64,000 nt of DNA from Rhynchospora pubera (lineage: Eukaryota; Streptophyta; Magnoliopsida; Poales; Cyperaceae), in assembly GCA_028095005.1 (NCBI GenBank), contig CM051460.1, positions 287,820,653-287,884,652 of the forward strand. Reading direction: 5' to 3'. Below are positions 40,350 to 50,332 of the stretch, one piece after another. The notes under the pieces were generated by a model. That model searched no databases. It was not told the DNA's origin and was given only the letters and a program-made list of their open reading frames with translations. Each line of letters begins with the position of its first letter. The stretch's first letter is position 1. Both the position numbers and the translations under genes were made by a program.

Positions 40350-40778
40350 ATGGTGCTTGATCATCTGAGGAACCTCATGAGAATCCATGAAGGAAGTTCA
40401 ACAACCGGGTTTAGACCAGGAAGCCGGCAAGCATTTCAGCAAGCCGAAAGATGGGCAACCTCAGGAAGAGAGTTAGACTCTCTTCGGGATTATGAAATAA
40501 TAACTGGTGACCTACTAACAATGTACCCACGGTCTTTTCAGTGGGAAGGAACCATGCTACTTAGGCTTGAGGAAATTCATAAGGAGCAAATACAAAGGAC
40601 CATCGATGAAGTCGAAAGGCTCATGGTCTTGAATTATTTGCAAAAGATTCGCCTAGAGCAGAAGGCATCCAAGGACAACTGGGCTAGTACTGCACTAGGA
40701 CCAGTTAATCATAACATTGATGAGCTGTTAGCAATTCACCAAAAGATGCGATCGATCCAGCAAGGCCATTACTATTAG
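40350..40778 (+). CDS. pararetroviral downstream ORF (ORF4-like), 142 aa
   Basis: It follows the polyprotein after a 154-base spacer and is hydrophilic and helix-rich (EEIHKEQIQRTIDEVERLM). I do not recognise the family. A strong acceptor-like sequence (pyrimidine tract TTTTATTTCTTTTTCAG ending at 40345) lies five bases before the ATG. In rice tungro bacilliform virus a downstream ORF4 is expressed from a spliced mRNA (established knowledge), so the arrangement suggests similar expression. The matching donor was not identified. Confidence 0.65.
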   Translation: MVLDHLRNLMRIHEGSSTTGFRPGSRQAFQQAERWATSGRELDSLRDYEIITGDLLTMYPRSFQWEGTMLLRLEEIHKEQIQRTIDEVERLMVLNYLQKIRLEQKASKDNWASTALGPVNHNIDELLAIHQKMRSIQQGHYY

Positions 40779-41053
40779 TGAGTCCCACCATTATAAGGGA
40801 ATCACATTATTGTGTTTGCTTTCGGTGCCACTAAGGTAGTGCGCATCTTTTCTTTTTCTTTATTCGCTGTCACATGGGTTGGTACGAAATGAGTGGTTTG
40901 CTTTTATTTCTTTTGGGCAATTATTGTACTAAAGATGCCCACTAGTTTGCTAAGGACATACCAACTGTGGTAGACGAATAATTGAAATGGACGATGGGGC
41001 CCATATGCGCACCCGCATTCAATTATCGAGCTCACCAACCGGTAGCGTTCCTT

Positions 41054-41063
41054 CTATATAAGC
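41054..41063 (+). promoter_or_regulatory. pararetroviral TATA box
   Basis: CTATATAAGC in the non-coding region after the last viral ORF. Transcription would begin roughly 30 bases downstream, before the poly(A) signal and the primer-binding site, as in other plant pararetroviruses. Confidence 0.75.
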
Positions 41064-41140
41064 AGTAGGATGTTTCACTAAGAGGGCATCACCCAACTTA
41101 GTAATCATCTCTTCTTCTCTTGTATCACTTCCTAAATATC

Positions 41141-41146
41141 AATAAA
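41141..41146 (+). terminator. pararetroviral poly(A) signal
   Basis: AATAAA about 80 bases after the TATA box. This close spacing allows the pregenomic RNA to pass the signal once and end at it on the second pass, giving a terminally redundant RNA (family knowledge). Confidence 0.65.
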
Positions 41147-41235
41147 ATTCCCTCATTCTCTTTTCAAAACTTTGGAACCAGTATTCTTTAGTAATCAGAA
41201 GTTTCAAAGTCGATCCGATCGTTACTATTCTATTC

Positions 41236-41253
41236 TGGTATCAGAGCGAGGTT
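41236..41253 (+). other. tRNA-Met primer-binding site of the pararetrovirus
   Basis: TGGTATCAGAGCGAGGTT is nearly complementary to the 3' end of plant initiator tRNA-Met, with one mismatch against the usual form by my reading. It marks the start of minus-strand DNA synthesis. Its place after the coding region shows that the integrated genome is circularly permuted. Confidence 0.85.
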
Positions 41254-41688
41254 TGTATTCTTAATATTATGGCTTTCTAATTTTTTAATTATTCTGGGTA
41301 GGCACCTAGGGGGAGATTATACCAAACTAATAAAATTGTTTAAATTAATCAACCAGAAAACGTCAGTTAAAAGTGAAATTTTAAGAAACCAAAAGAATCA
41401 TCCTGCCGTACAGTACCTAGGAAAAATGGGAAGATCGCGGGTAAACACGATGATGTGAGGTTATAACAAAAAATAAATAAACTTAAAATTGGCAAAGTAA
41501 AGGAAGATTAATTAATAAACTGGGTACACAGTTTTGGGTGCACATAGCAGAAAATTTTACTCAAAGTGGCAAAATCATAAGGGTGACCACATTTTTGGGT
41601 GGCAAAAACAGAAGGTTTAACTTTCGGGTGGCAATTGCTAGATTTCACAAATTTTAGGTGGCACAAAAAAAATTATCCCATGTTTTTT

Positions 41689-42654
41689 TTTTTACATTCA
41701 TCGGAGAATATAAGCGCAAAATATGAAAACATTTCCCTTCTTTTTTTTTACATGTAATCTTTTTAGTAAATTGCATATTTGACTCCCTTAAAATATGTTC
41801 ATTTTCTTTTGTGCGTAATTATTATAATGATTCTTTTATATATTGATGACCTCTATAAAAGAAATAATTCTGGCTTCGTCCTTCAATTCAGCAATATATA
41901 ATTTATTTTTTACAATGCAAAAAAAAAATGTTGTCAATTTTATAAATTAAACAAAAAAAATAATAAATTGTAAGTAAATGAGAAGGATTGCATAATTCAC
42001 GGAAAATTCAGGTCCATTGCAGATATTATTTGAAATTAACCAATAATTGTTTGGCTCATCAATTCATTCGGAAAATGCTGAAAAATATTAATACAAATGT
42101 AATATGAATATTATTCTTTTTGTAGAAAACTGATATGCATTATACCAAAACCTTGTTTTTGGTCCTCATTTTTTTCACAGAAGATCTCCAATGAAATTTG
42201 CCTGGCTGGGGAGACGATTGAATTGAAGTACTGTCAGTAATTTTCCATTCACAGTAATTTATTTCCTGAAAATTTCATCATTGGGAAAGCAGAAAGCAAC
42301 ATCATTTTATCGGCTTACCTCCATATGACGTTATTCCTCCTCTTTTTTCTCTCTCCACAATGTGCATTTGTGTTTATCATTTGTATTTATATTTTCTTTG
42401 ATATTTTTTTTTGTTCATGGTCTTATTCTAAAAATATAGCGACTGCTTTATAGTTTGTCTGTTTGATACGATTATTCCTACATCAATTCCTTGTCGTCCA
42501 CACAGAAGAAAGACAAATGATCATCATATCTCCGGTTCAATTAGAAACCTGATCCTTAAATTATTTATAAAAATAAATGAAAAAAATTGATCCATTTCCT
42601 TGGATTGTAAATACGCGGGGTTGAAATACCTTTTGCTTCGTATAAACCTCCTAG
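41689..42654. other. gap right of the virus-bearing element
   Basis: AT-rich sequence without a gene. The only structure I see is the block at 42060-42340, which is repeated further right. Confidence 0.5.
42060..42340 (+). repeat. duplicated non-coding block, copy 1
   Basis: It is collinear with 44303-44684. Shared words in order are ATGCTGAAA..(T/A)..AATACAAATG, ACAGAAGATCTCCAA, TTGAAGTACTGT, TTTTTCCATTC-like, ATTTATTTC, TTTCATCATT and ATCATTTTAT(C/T)GGCTTA..T ending in GACGTTATTCC. Confidence 0.75.
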
Positions 42655-42802
42655 GACTCCGTTTGGATAGGTGCAAGAATAAGACAATAGTTTCTTCCTA
42701 CTTCCAAATTTATTATAAACAATCCAAACTCTTTATAAAATTACACGCTTTCTAATACTTCTTTTCTTATTCTTCTTATTCCCACACCATCCAAACGAAA
42801 CC
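42655..42802. mobile_element. Tourist-like MITE A
   Basis: Terminal inverted repeats GACTCCGTTTGGATAGGTG-like (left) and ATCCAAACGAAACC (right), with CTAG/TAG on both flanks. Length is about 148 bp, non-coding. Confidence 0.7.
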
Positions 42803-43234
42803 TAGGTTCTTACAATTGTTTAAATAATTTTTTTTCACGGATCGGGCATTCATTCCTAAACACACAACATGTTCACAACTTCGACTTGCATGTGTTAAGC
42901 ATAACATACTTTCTGATCAAACACACACAAACTCGAACTAGATACCCTCAATTGACTTCTAGGTGTTTCTTGCTCAAACCTTGCGAGCATCTATCTTCAT
43001 CCGGCAGTGACCGGCCGCTACAGCCCCGCAAGGCTCGAATGTAGGGCGCTGTTGGGTACCGAAGATCTAGAACTAGAAATGATATCGCAAAGAAAACAAC
43101 CTATATTTAATATGAAAATCTTCATTTTAAAATGATTCGATATCCCCAAAGAAAAAATAAAAAAGATCCAAATCGATCAACCCAGATAAAGCACTTCGGG
43201 ACTGGGCAAGAAGATTCTCTTTACACTAATTTAA

Positions 43235-43378
43235 GGGTGCGTTTGGATAGTTGTGGGAAGAAGAAAAGAAGAGAAGAAGTGAAAAGAAATATTGGGAAGT
43301 GTGTAACTTTGTGAAGAGTTTGGATTGTTTATAATTTTTTTTCTTCTTCTTCTTTCTTCCAACAATCCAAACACACCC
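43235..43378. mobile_element. Tourist-like MITE B
   Basis: Ends GGGTGCGTTTGGAT and ATCCAAACACACCC are flanked by TAA on both sides (43232-43234, 43379-43381), as expected of PIF/Harbinger-derived Tourist elements. Length is 144 bp. Confidence 0.85.
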
Positions 43379-43434
43379 TAACTAATTTAGGATTTACATA
43401 CAAGAAACGTATAAATGAAAACTTTCCTTAGTAA

Positions 43435-43590
43435 AGGTCGTTTGGATCGCTTAGAAATAAGAAGAATAGTTTATTCCTAGACGGAAAATATTGGAAAGTG
43501 TGTAATTTTGTGAAAAGTTTGAATGGTTAGGAATAAATTTTCGTCTGAAATTTACTATTCTTGCTTATTCCTTACCTATTTAAACAGCCT
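43435..43590. mobile_element. Tourist-like MITE C
   Basis: Very similar along its length to 47653-47811 (shared GTCGTTTGGATCGCTTAG, GGAAAGTGTGTAATTTTGTG, GGTTAGGAATAAATTT, TTCTTGCTTATTCCTTACC). The right terminus has lost its exact inverse match. Confidence 0.8.
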
Positions 43591-44302
43591 ATGTAAATAC
43601 ATAAAGACTATTAAATTTGCAAGTTCTTTTAGCTATATTATATCACACTTATTCTCGATTGTGTATCTCTTTTTTATTTCCTTTTTTGTTTATCGTGATC
43701 GTGTGTTTCTGCTTTTCTCTTCTTATTGAATAATGAGTTGTATTAATTTGATGCGCATGAGGACAGCATTTAGCATGGTGCATCTTTTATATTTATCTGG
43801 TTAAATATTCTCGCAGTGGATCATGTTATTTTGATTGAACAAAATCTTAATACACAAATGTTTTTTTATTTATATGGAAATATTTTCTTGCAGTCATGAA
43901 CGAATTTAAGTACACAAAATTATAAACAATGTTTTTCATTTACTTTCAGTAAAAATATATTAGATATTATTTTCAATATTATATACGGATTTATTATGAA
44001 AAAGTACCCCGTGCAGATATATGATCGTTAGCAATAAATCATACTTTTTAATATGGTTATTATACTTACATTGCAGTTTAATTGTAAACAAAAATCTTTA
44101 TATTATTAAAACTACCCCTCCCCCCCCCCCCCCACCCTCCTCTCGTCGATTAAACAGCTGTTTGGCACCTCCCTCGAATTTAATAGTTTAAAAGCATGTA
44201 AAAATATGTATAATCTTGTATAAATCAAACATAAAACTATAAAATTGATAAATTGATACTAATTTATTCGTAAAATTCACATAGTTTAATAGTTCATGAT
44301 CA

Positions 44303-44684
44303 GTCATTTGGAAAAATGCTGAAATACAATAATACAAATGCAACATGAATATTAATAAATAAATAATAATATGGAACATGGTTACCCGACCGAGAGCAGA
44401 AACCCACGTGCTTTTGATGCTCCTCACTTCAATGGCCACAGAAGATCTCCAAAGACGTACATTTGCGTTGCTCATTGTCATTAATAAGTCATATACTCTG
44501 TACTCTACAGATAATCATAAGGCGCGCTAGTCCTCTAATAAATTGGAGATGATTGATACTGAAGTACTGTAGCTGTACCTGTATTTTTCCATTCCGGTAT
44601 TTATTTCTTGACATTTTTCATCATTTGGTTGAAAACTCCCATCATTTTATTGGCTTAATTACCTCCGTCTGACGTTATTCCTTC
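44303..44684 (+). repeat. duplicated non-coding block, copy 2
   Basis: The longer partner of 42060-42340, with about 100 extra bases inside. It lies roughly 1.07-1.45 kb upstream of the ATG of the CLE gene, so it may belong to that gene's promoter region. Both copies are in the same orientation. Confidence 0.75.
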
Positions 44685-45655
44685 ACTCTAATTTACCATG
44701 TAACCGTTCAATCAAAAAAAAAAATTATCATGTAACCTAATTCTCTCCTATTAAAGTGAGTTTTTTTTTTTTAAGAAAGAGGGAGGTCTTTGCCATTTAA
44801 CTTTTTTTGAAATTAAAAATGCATGTAGGATTTGAACCATTGACCTCATGCCCTATTAAAGTGAGTTGTATTTCCTTACTTGATTTACCTCATCTACAAT
44901 AAACAAATATGATACAACTCTACATTTATCTCCAAAAATATTCTTGTAGGTAATCGTACTGCTTTTCAATTCATAATTGTAATGTTTCGATGAAATACAT
45001 TTTCTCAGAATTTTTTTAATGTAAAATTGTTTGATAGTACGTAGTTTATTTAAGATTAATAAATTTTATTTTATAAATATTTTTTAAAGACGAAATAAAA
45101 AAAAACAATCGTACATACCATCGTACATAAATATTCATAATGTGATTTTTAATAAATACGTACGAGTAGGTAGAGACTTCGATTCTTCGACTAAGTACAT
45201 ACCATCGTACGTACTAATGTATTCATTTGTATTTATGAATTGTGGTACTGACTGATATATTATCCGTACGGTACACTGCACGTCACTGTATCATTCGAAA
45301 TGCATTTGAGAGTGTCTAATTAAAACTGACAAGGAGCAATCATCTTCATATTTACTGCTAGTCCTTTAAAAAAGCTTCCAAGTTCTCGTAATTTTATTAT
45401 CATCATATATATTCTGATTTGATATTTTCTGAGGGGTTTGCATCGAAAACCGTAAGGGTTAGCATGCAAAAAGCTTCTGTTTCAATAATTCAAATCAAAT
45501 CATCATGTCTTATCATATTTTTGTTATTAAATACATAAAAAAATGTAAACGCCAACCAACTAGTTATCGTAATAACTCCCATACGTACAGGAGACAAATT
45601 TAAAAGCGCGCTCCTCCTTAAAAGGCAATGCCAAATTGCCAATGCTCAGAACCTT
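44685..45655. other. upstream region of the CLE gene
   Basis: AT-rich, with several TACGTAC/GTACGTA words (for example near 45167 and 45205) and TAAT motifs. No coding sequence is seen. It probably contains promoter elements of the gene at 45751. Confidence 0.4.
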
Positions 45656-45662
45656 TATAAAA
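45656..45662 (+). promoter_or_regulatory. TATA box of the CLE gene
   Basis: TATAAAA lies 95 bases before the ATG. The leader between them is A/C-rich and free of ATG. Confidence 0.7.
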
Positions 45663-45750
45663 CCAGAACCATTACAGAAATCACACACAAACCCACATTA
45701 CAAACCCTACCTCAAAGAAAAGGGAAAAAGCATATTGAGACACAGAGAAA

Positions 45751-46448
45751 ATGGGTTTCTTCGCATGTGGTTCATGCATGGGTTCTCTTGTGCTTCTTTT
45801 AGCCTTGTCCTGTGTTACTTCAGTTGATGCTCGTTCAGGTAATTTCAGCGATCAAGTCCTATATTAGTTACTGCACACACATTTTTGTTGCAACAGAGAA
45901 CATATTGAAATTAATTGTCATATATAAAATATATTCGTTGGCCATTTTCAACTGAAATACTTAAATAATGCTCGTGTTTTACAATTTTTTTCCGTCATCG
46001 TTCTTTACCCTTTTTTAATTTATTTTGTAGGGTTATTTTTCTCACGGCTTCTAGCAACAAATTTAGAGTCAACCTCTTCAGCACAGCTCAAGGTTTTAAC
46101 CTTATCTTTTCTGGGGTTTTCTGTGATTCATCATTCATGCCCAAACATAGAACGTCTTTTAGGCTTCATACTAACAAATGCAAAAGATATAAGAAAGATC
46201 TTAAAATAATGCATTGTATAATTGCTTAAAAAAATCAATGATATTGTTTTGAGGTTAATTTCCATCTTATGAAAACTCTGTTTTTTCACAATGGTACCTC
46301 ACAGTCACAGAGACCTATCCAAATGGCAAATCAAGCTTCTGGAGCTCAATTTGCACAACAATCGGTCCAAATGGAGCTCAGGTGGGTCCCATCTGGTCCG
46401 GATCCTATGCATCATCATGCTAGTCCTAAGAGGCCCCAGGCACCATAA
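45751..46448 (+). CDS. CLV3: CLE prepropeptide, CLAVATA3-like
   Basis: A 97-aa secreted peptide precursor in three exons: 45751-45838, 46031-46092 and 46305-46448 (294 bases). Residues 1-27 form a signal peptide (hydrophobic core SLVLLLALSCV, likely cleavage after VDA). A variable region follows, and the CLE dodecapeptide RWVPSGPDPMHH lies near the C-terminus, preceded by MEL and followed by a third His and ASPKRPQAP. Known CLV3 proteins share the two introns, a length near 96, the ELR lead-in, the HHH and a short Pro-rich tail; the peptide is secreted and limits shoot stem cells through CLV1-type receptors (family knowledge). Trp at motif position 2 and Met at position 10 replace the usual Thr and Leu. 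The acceptor at 46304 was chosen; one six bases later would also fit. A GGTGGGT donor-like string inside the motif is not needed. A different CLE with the same structure is possible. Confidence 0.85.
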
Positions 46449-47652
46449 TTCATATATGACCAAGTACAGTGTTTCTGTTAGGATGTCTAATTGCCTATAT
46501 CACTAATTAACCAATAGATATAAGATGTGTTTTGGAGATGTTTTAGAGTTGTTTCGATGAGGTTAAAAAGTTCAGTTCTGATAAGAATTAATAATTAAGT
46601 TTTTATGCCCAGAACTCTTGCGTGTGTGTGTGTTTTTTTCCCTTTTTTGAATATTTTCCGGCAACAGGAAAATGCATGAAGTGAGTTTTTGTTAAAGCAA
46701 ACTATAAGTGAATTAGTGGAACCCTTCTCAAAGAAGAAATGGATTAGATTCATCAAAAGAAATCACAAAAATCAAATCAATTAGATCAATAAGGTGTATA
46801 TTTTGGCGAGAGATGGAGCTTGTATGTGCCAATTAATAGTCATCGACCTAAGTAGATTTCAATCAAAAAATTAATTAGAGTATGAATTACGGTGATTTAG
46901 TGCTTCAGGAGAAGTGAACAAGGGTTTCAGCTTTGTCCAGAGATTTCCGTTGGACAAAATTATGAATTGAGCTTAAAAACTAGAGGGGAAGAAGCAAAAC
47001 ACAGCATAATAGCAAGTTAAGTACGCTACTAAAAGCTATTAGATTGTCACGAACTTATACTAATATGGAATAATTTTGGATGATTTGGATCAATTTGGAG
47101 AGAAAAAACAAAGAAAGAGAATTGGGATAGAAGATCAAAAGAGACGAGAGAGAGAAAAAAAGAATTTCTATTTATTTTTCCATAATTTAGCTCCTCTTAT
47201 ATATAAAGAAAAAAATTTGCTACAACAATCGATGTTGCTACTAATCAAAATTACAAATTAAAAGAAAATAAAAAGTTAAAATATATACAACATGAACATA
47301 ATTCATCAATGTTGTTTTCTCGAATCTAACTTCAAAAAGACTTAGTGTTTGTCTTGATTTTTTAATAAACCTTAACCAATCAAACTCTTGGAGAGTATCT
47401 TTTTCTCCTTCTCTCATTCCAGCAGCTATGTTTTAACCACTATTCATTTGTGACATCTAACCTAAAATTATCAAACCAAAGCATGCAAATTCATAAACAT
47501 ATTAATAGGTTCCCCTTTTTGTAGCCTTGTGGATAGAAGAGAATCTTATGTAATACGAATAAAAGAATTGTCTTTCACAATTATTTGTGTGATACTAAAT
47601 ATGTTTCATTTTCTTTGATTTCCACTAATATCTCACTCTACGATTCAACAAT
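46449..47652. other. gap downstream of the CLE gene
   Basis: AT-rich sequence without a supported gene. An ORF at 47076-47261 is low in complexity (Lys/Arg/Glu). Downstream control elements of CLV3 are known in Arabidopsis, so this stretch may be regulatory. Confidence 0.4.
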
Positions 47653-47811
47653 GGAGTCGTTTGGATCGCTTAGGAACAAGAGGAATAACTTATTTCCTAG
47701 GCGGAAAACATTGGAAAGTGTGTAATTTTGTGAAGAGTTTGGATGGTTAGGAATAAATTTCCGTCCGAAATTTGATATTCTTGCTTATTCCTTACCCATC
47801 CAAACAGCCCC
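47653..47811. mobile_element. Tourist-like MITE D
   Basis: Ends GGAGTCGTTTGGAT and ATCCAAACAGCCCC. It is the intact relative of the element at 43435-43590 and shares about nine of ten bases in the aligned blocks. Confidence 0.85.
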
Positions 47812-48816
47812 AATATGTGTAAAATCATAAATATAATTATAGAATTACAATAGACATGTTTATATCAAATTTTTATATCAGAAACAAATAGGCTTTTATT
47901 TCGTTATTTTAACTTTTTTAGTATATACATAATAAAATGGTTGGTAACCGATACCATTCATATAGTTTATAAAATATTTATATAAAAATTACATAACAAA
48001 TGCATGAACAATCACGCAAAACCGTTCCATGTCTCTTTCTTTTTCTCTACACGTGCAAAACTTATTTATCGTCAAAATTTATTGATTTCATATATGTTTT
48101 TTTATTATTGTTCAAGTCTGTTAATCCCTTGTCCCAGTACCAGTCTCATCCGCTGATGCTTATCCTTGTTGTTGGTTAGCATGCAATGTTGTCCTTAAAA
48201 TTACATTTATATTTATATTCAGTATACTTTTTATTTTCCTCTTCTAAGTTCTATTATGGATGCTTGATTTTTGACAGTTGATACACCAGCAGTCCAGCAC
48301 GTCTCCTTGAATAGGGCCTTTTAGTAAGTAACAAACCATCTGGATCAACAATGGTGACGAGTAGAAGGCCCGTAATAAGTTTATTTTGAAGGATTACAAT
48401 TGAACACCCCAAGGGATCCCCCTTCGGCGGAAAGGATACTAAAATTATTACACATGAAGGCTTGAAGTATTTATCTAATTTTTTTTTTTTGGGTGGTTTG
48501 AAACTAACAATTTTTTTTATAAGAATAAGAAATTTAAAAATATAAATGTTTAGAACCAGATCACTGTGCTGAACCACCCAGCACAGCAGCTACAGTATTT
48601 ATCTAAAATTAACAGTCATGCCAACATTAATTGTCGATTGGGCTTACGGTATTCTAAATTGTAAATTGGAATTACTTGAATAAGAAAAAGTTTGGTAATG
48701 CAAAGAAAATTCCATACAAAAAGCAGCCTCGGTCAAAATTTAAACAAAAATTAGGCGAAAAGAAATGGATAAATCAGCCTCGTTCAGGAGTCTCACATTC
48801 ATCGTTCATTAATTAA
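47812..48816. other. gap with no supported gene
   Basis: AT-rich. A minus-strand ORF at 48254-48577 has a GC-richer stretch of unknown origin, and nothing in it is recognised. Confidence 0.4.
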
Positions 48817-49587
48817 GGGTGTGTTTGGAAGTGAAGTGAATAAGAATGAATAAGGAAATTTATGAATAAGAATCTTGAATTAGAATTAGGAGAATTGTCT
48901 ATTCATGAATAAGGAGATGTTGTTTGGATAGTGTGTTGTGAATAAGAATATGGAAAGAAAAAAATATACCAATGATTTGATTTTGTTTTGAACAATTTGT
49001 GATTACAAGAATGGATGAAAATAATATAACAATAATTTATATTCATAATAAAAATAATATAAAAATATTAATTAAAAACAATAAAGTAATAATTAGATAA
49101 TATTAATAAATACAATAATTATTATATTTATTATTTTAAAATCAATAAATAAAATTTTTAAATAATTATCATAATAATAATTGATTCAAAAAAATGAATA
49201 AAATAATACTAATAATATTAATGATAACGTTTAATTATAATATTTATTATGATTACTATTAAATAATAATTATTATAACGTTTAATAAATAATTATTATA
49301 ATAATGATAATAATTAATAATTCATTACTAAATAAAATAATAATTAATAAATTATTATTATAATGTTTAATAAATCATTAATAAATAATATAATTATTAT
49401 AACGCTTATAAAATCATTAATAAATAATATAATTATTATAACGCTTATAAAATCATTAATAAATAATAATTATTAATTAGTAATAAATCATTATTATAAC
49501 GCTTTGTAAATCATTAATAAATAAAAATTAATAATTCATTGAAATAATAATTGATAATAATTAGCATAAATAATTATAATATTTATC

Positions 49588-49621
<34 letters not shown>

Positions 49622-50227
49622 AACATAAATAAATATTTATAATAATACTTATTATTACAATATATTAATTATTATTATTACTATTATTATTATTATAAAT
49701 CATTAATAACTAATAATTATTAATTAGTAATAAATCATTATTATAACGCTTTGTAAATCATTAATAAATAATAATTAATAATTCAGTGAAATAATAATTG
49801 ATAATACTTATCATGAATAATTATAATATTTATCATAATAATAATATTATTATTATTATAACATAAATAAATATTTATTATAATACTTATTATTACAATA
49901 TATTAATTATTATTATTACTATTATTATTATTATAAAATCATTAATAAATAATAATTAATAATTCAGTGAAATAATAATTGATAATACTTATCATAAATA
50001 ATTATAATATTTATCATAATAATAATAATAATAAATATTTATAAAAATACTTATTATTATAATATTTCCCTAGCATCACCAAGCCATTCCAATTCTAATT
50101 TCTAGTTTTGGCTTGAATAAGAATAAAGTAGTGAATAGGACATTATTCTTATTCCATTGTGTGTTTGGATCACCTCACAATTGGCTAATTCATGAATAAA
50201 GCTTATTCAACTCATTCCAAACACACC
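48817..50227. mobile_element. large Tourist-like element filled with an AT-only array
   Basis: Ends GGGTGTGTTTGGAA and TTCCAAACACACCC are flanked by TAA on each side (48814-48816, 50228-50230). The outer 150-200 bases are mirrored AATAAG/CTTATT sequence. The inside, about 49020-50060, is almost pure A and T, with tandem copies of a unit about 245 bases long (marker AACGCTTTGTAAATCATTAA near 49498 and 49745, then a shorter copy). The element is non-coding and far longer than its relatives of about 150 bases in this window. Confidence 0.8.
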
Positions 50228-50332
50228 CTAAGTAAATAGATAGATTTAAGTTCCTTAACAATTTGAATTTATGCCTTCCATACATCGCCAAACAATATCA
50301 AATTGTATGAAATTTGATCGATACTCCATATG

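Larger units (their letters stand above)
34141..41679. mobile_element. Mutator-like termini enclosing an endogenous pararetrovirus
   Basis: The left end starts GGGGAAATTGTTTTTATGCC; the right end, read inward, starts GGGATAATTTTTTTTGTGCC. Both ends carry a series of TGCCAC motifs about 30 bases apart (left near 34156, 34187 and 34215; right, inverted, near 41660, 41626 and 41610). A perfect 9-bp direct repeat ATGTTTTTT flanks the unit (34132-34140 and 41680-41688). Nine-base duplications and motif-rich ends fit Mutator-like elements. No transposase is seen, and the cargo is the viral genome described below. The T-rich duplication is low in complexity, so chance is not excluded. The virus may have integrated into an existing element, or been mobilised by it. 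Confidence 0.6.

Noticed and set aside
34389..41253. LTR retrotransposon (Ty3 type) instead of a pararetrovirus
   Set aside because: No long terminal repeats, no integrase, a movement-protein-like region at the front, and the tRNA-Met primer site lies after the coding region. Together these fit a circular pararetroviral genome.
41236..41253. tRNA gene fragment
   Set aside because: Only the 18 bases complementary to the 3' end of initiator tRNA are present, in viral context; there is no cloverleaf.
48254..48577. 107-residue minus-strand ORF with a GC-richer part
   Set aside because: No recognised family and no promoter context; perhaps a transposon or organellar scrap, but I cannot support either.
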